A stretch of 64,000 nt of DNA from CAWCKS01 sp963796195 (lineage in GTDB: Bacteria > Pseudomonadota > Alphaproteobacteria > Rhizobiales > Xanthobacteraceae): positions 164,445-228,444 of the forward strand of contig CAWCKS010000012.1 in the NCBI GenBank assembly GCA_963796195.1, read 5' to 3'. Below, piece after piece: positions 62,515-64,000 of this stretch; the first letter of the stretch is position 1; each line of letters begins with the position of its first letter. The translations under genes were made by a program, and so were the position numbers. Under the pieces are notes generated by a model. That model was not told the origin of the DNA. It worked only from the letters and a program-made list of their open reading frames with translations, and did not search any database.

Positions 62515-63947
62515 TCAGGCCCCGATCGCGGCGATCAGCGGCTTGATGCCGACGATGTTCATAACCCGGGTCAGATTGTAGGCCAGAACCGTGAACGCCA
62601 TTTCGGCGGCGACCTTCGGAAGCGTTTTCATCAGGAAGTGCGTCGCGCCCATCCGAGCCTTCATAGTTCCGAACGGATGCTCGACCGTCTCGCGCCGCTG
62701 GCGCATGGCGTGCGGGTTCGCGTCGAGCCGCTGCTGCACAGCGTCGAGCACATGCTCGTGCTCCCATCGCGTGATCCGTCGCTCTGGCCCGGGCGTGCAC
62801 TGTGACTTAAGCGAGCAATTTGGGCACGCCTTCGTCCAGTAGCGTCGTAGCTCTTTTCCGTCCTCTTCGTTGGTGTAGCGGTACGTCAGGTGCTCGCCGG
62901 CCGGGCAGCGATAGACGTCCTCATCCGGCAAATAGACAAAGTCCTGCTTGCCGAAGCGGCCCTCCGACTTGGCGCCCGAAGTCATCGGCTTTGGCAGTGT
63001 CACCGTGATGCCCGCCTCGTGGCAGGCCAGGATCTCCGGGCTGTTGAAGTAGCCGCGATCGGCAACGGCTTCGAGTGTCTCAGTCTGCAAGAACGGCCTT
63101 CGCCTGCCTGGCCATACTCGCCAGCTGCGCCCGATCCGAGCCGGTGTTCGTGACCTCATGCGTGACGATCAGATGATGGTCGGTCTCGACCGCGACTTGC
63201 ACATTGTAGCCGACGACGCCCGAGCCGCGCCCGCTCGTTGCCATCGAGCGGCTGTCGGGATCGGTCAGGGAGATCTGCTGATCGGGTGACGGCGAGCATC
63301 TGCTTCTCGTAGGCCGCAAGCTTGCCATTTCCTCCTTCAGCTTCGCGAGCTTCTCCTTGAGCTTCGTCTTCGCCGCAAGCGCCTCCGTCGGCTCCTGCCG
63401 GTCGGCCGTGTCGAGCTGGCTGAGATAGCGCGCAACGCTCTCCTCCAGCTGCGCACGACGCCGTTCCACCTTGCCCGCGTAAAGTTGCGGTCGCGGTTAT
63501 TGACCGCTTTGAACTTGCTGCCGTCGATGGCGACGCTCGCCGTCGCCAGCAGCCCCATCTCGCGGCATAGTTCCACGAAGCGTGCGCATACCTTGCGAGC
63601 GCCAGGCCATTGTCCTTGCGGAAATCGGCGATCGTCTTGTGGTCAGGACGAGCCGGCCCAGCAGCCACATCACCTCGACATTGCGTCCGGCTTCTCGCTC
63701 CAGCCGCCGGCTCGACTGCACCCGGTTCAGGTAGCCGTAGATGTAGAGCTTCAGCAGAACCGAAGGATGGTACGATGGCCGTCCCGTCGCCGCCGGCTCG
63801 ACCCCATCGAACCCAGGTCGGCCAGATCGAGCGCATCGACGAACGCGTCGATCACGCGAACGGGGTTCTCTCATCGATGCAGTCGTCGAGGCATTCCGGC
63901 AGCAGCGTCGACTGCCCCCGATCCGCCCCCTCAACAAACCGCTTCAT
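62515..63947 (-). mobile_element. IS1182-like (IS5-superfamily DDE) transposase gene, multiply frameshifted
   Basis: The pieces join to a single DDE transposase of about 475 residues from the ATG at 63947: FVEGADRGQSTLLPECLDD, RPSYHPSVLLKLYIYGYLNR, REAGRNVEVMWLLGRLVPDH, SVAIDGSKFKAVNNRDRNFT, GVVGYNVQVAVETDHHLIVT, AVADRGYFNSPEILACHEAG, and the cysteine-bearing CPAGEHLTYR/CPNCSLKSQC segment. It ends RQRRETVEHPFGTMKARMGA and MAFTVLAYNLTRVMNIVGIK. Acidic residues DGSK, DRGY and E of RRETVEHPFG fit the DDE set. At least four frameshifts (near 63090, 63290, 63485, 63630-63650 and beyond) make it inactive as read. It marks this end of the window as mobile. Confidence 0.82.
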
Positions 63948-64000
63948 CAACACCCCCGCAAAATCACGAAGAGAATCATAACCGCTGCTCAGCGTTTTCA

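Overview
The window looks like a GC-rich chromosome segment of a Bradyrhizobium-type alphaproteobacterium (Bradyrhizobiaceae). This rests on the codon bias (strong G/C in third positions, long open antisense frames), several families of intergenic palindromic repeats of a kind common in that group, and the gene content (type III PKS operon, VLCFA-type ketosynthase pair, ACMSD-like amidohydrolases, Bug-type binding protein). No rRNA, tRNA or CRISPR array was seen. About 52 protein genes can be supported, tightly packed, mostly catabolic enzymes and transporters.

Layout. 1-2 kb (minus): type III polyketide synthase, ICMT-type methyltransferase and MFS exporter, joined by 4-base overlaps. 2.2-3.9 kb: YadG/YadH-like ABC exporter. 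3.9-6.8 kb: MFS pump and OprB-type porin. 6.9-13.2 kb: HpaB-like flavin monooxygenase plus ACMSD-like amidohydrolase, facing an oxalyl-CoA-ligase-like acyl-CoA synthetase, a ketopantoate-reductase-like enzyme and an FAH-family hydrolase. 13.6-16.3 kb: orphan sensor kinase. 16.6-20.0 kb: fatty-acid desaturase, a ketosynthase-like protein lacking the catalytic Cys, and an intact ketosynthase. 20.2-30.9 kb: ACS-family MFS, Rieske oxygenase, cytochrome c, small proteins, SDR, amidohydrolase, a 97-aa unknown protein, Rieske ferredoxin, LLM flavoenzyme. 31.2-34.7 kb: GT2 followed by two tandem GT87-like membrane glycosyltransferases. 34.7-39.1 kb: RND pump. 39.3-59.4 kb: AidB-like acyl-CoA dehydrogenase, MFS, amidase, two paralogous class III CoA-transferases, thiolase/DUF35 pair, MFS, LLM enzyme, Bug binding protein, alpha/beta hydrolase, SDR, CMD and SnoaL proteins, two amidohydrolases, a second Rieske ferredoxin and a GST. 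59.4-64 kb: degenerate region with a broken membrane-protein gene, a shattered winged-helix/TPR regulator and a frameshifted IS1182-like transposase.

How it may work together (inference): the catabolic genes form a mosaic for taking up (porin, MFS, Bug protein), oxygenating (HpaB-like, two LLM, Rieske oxygenase), hydrolysing (amidohydrolases, amidase, FAH, alpha/beta hydrolase) and CoA-activating and cleaving (CoA ligase, CoA-transferases, acyl-CoA dehydrogenase, thiolase/DUF35) one or more cyclic, perhaps nitrogen-containing or aromatic, carbon sources. No substrate can be assigned from sequence alone. No intact one-component transcription factor lies in the window.

Two caveats matter to any user. 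First, at least 13 otherwise intact genes carry single-base frameshifts, several in short homopolymers, which points to assembly error more than to decay. Such genes are given at full, repaired extent. Second, starts were chosen by reading ribosome binding sites and family alignment by eye.
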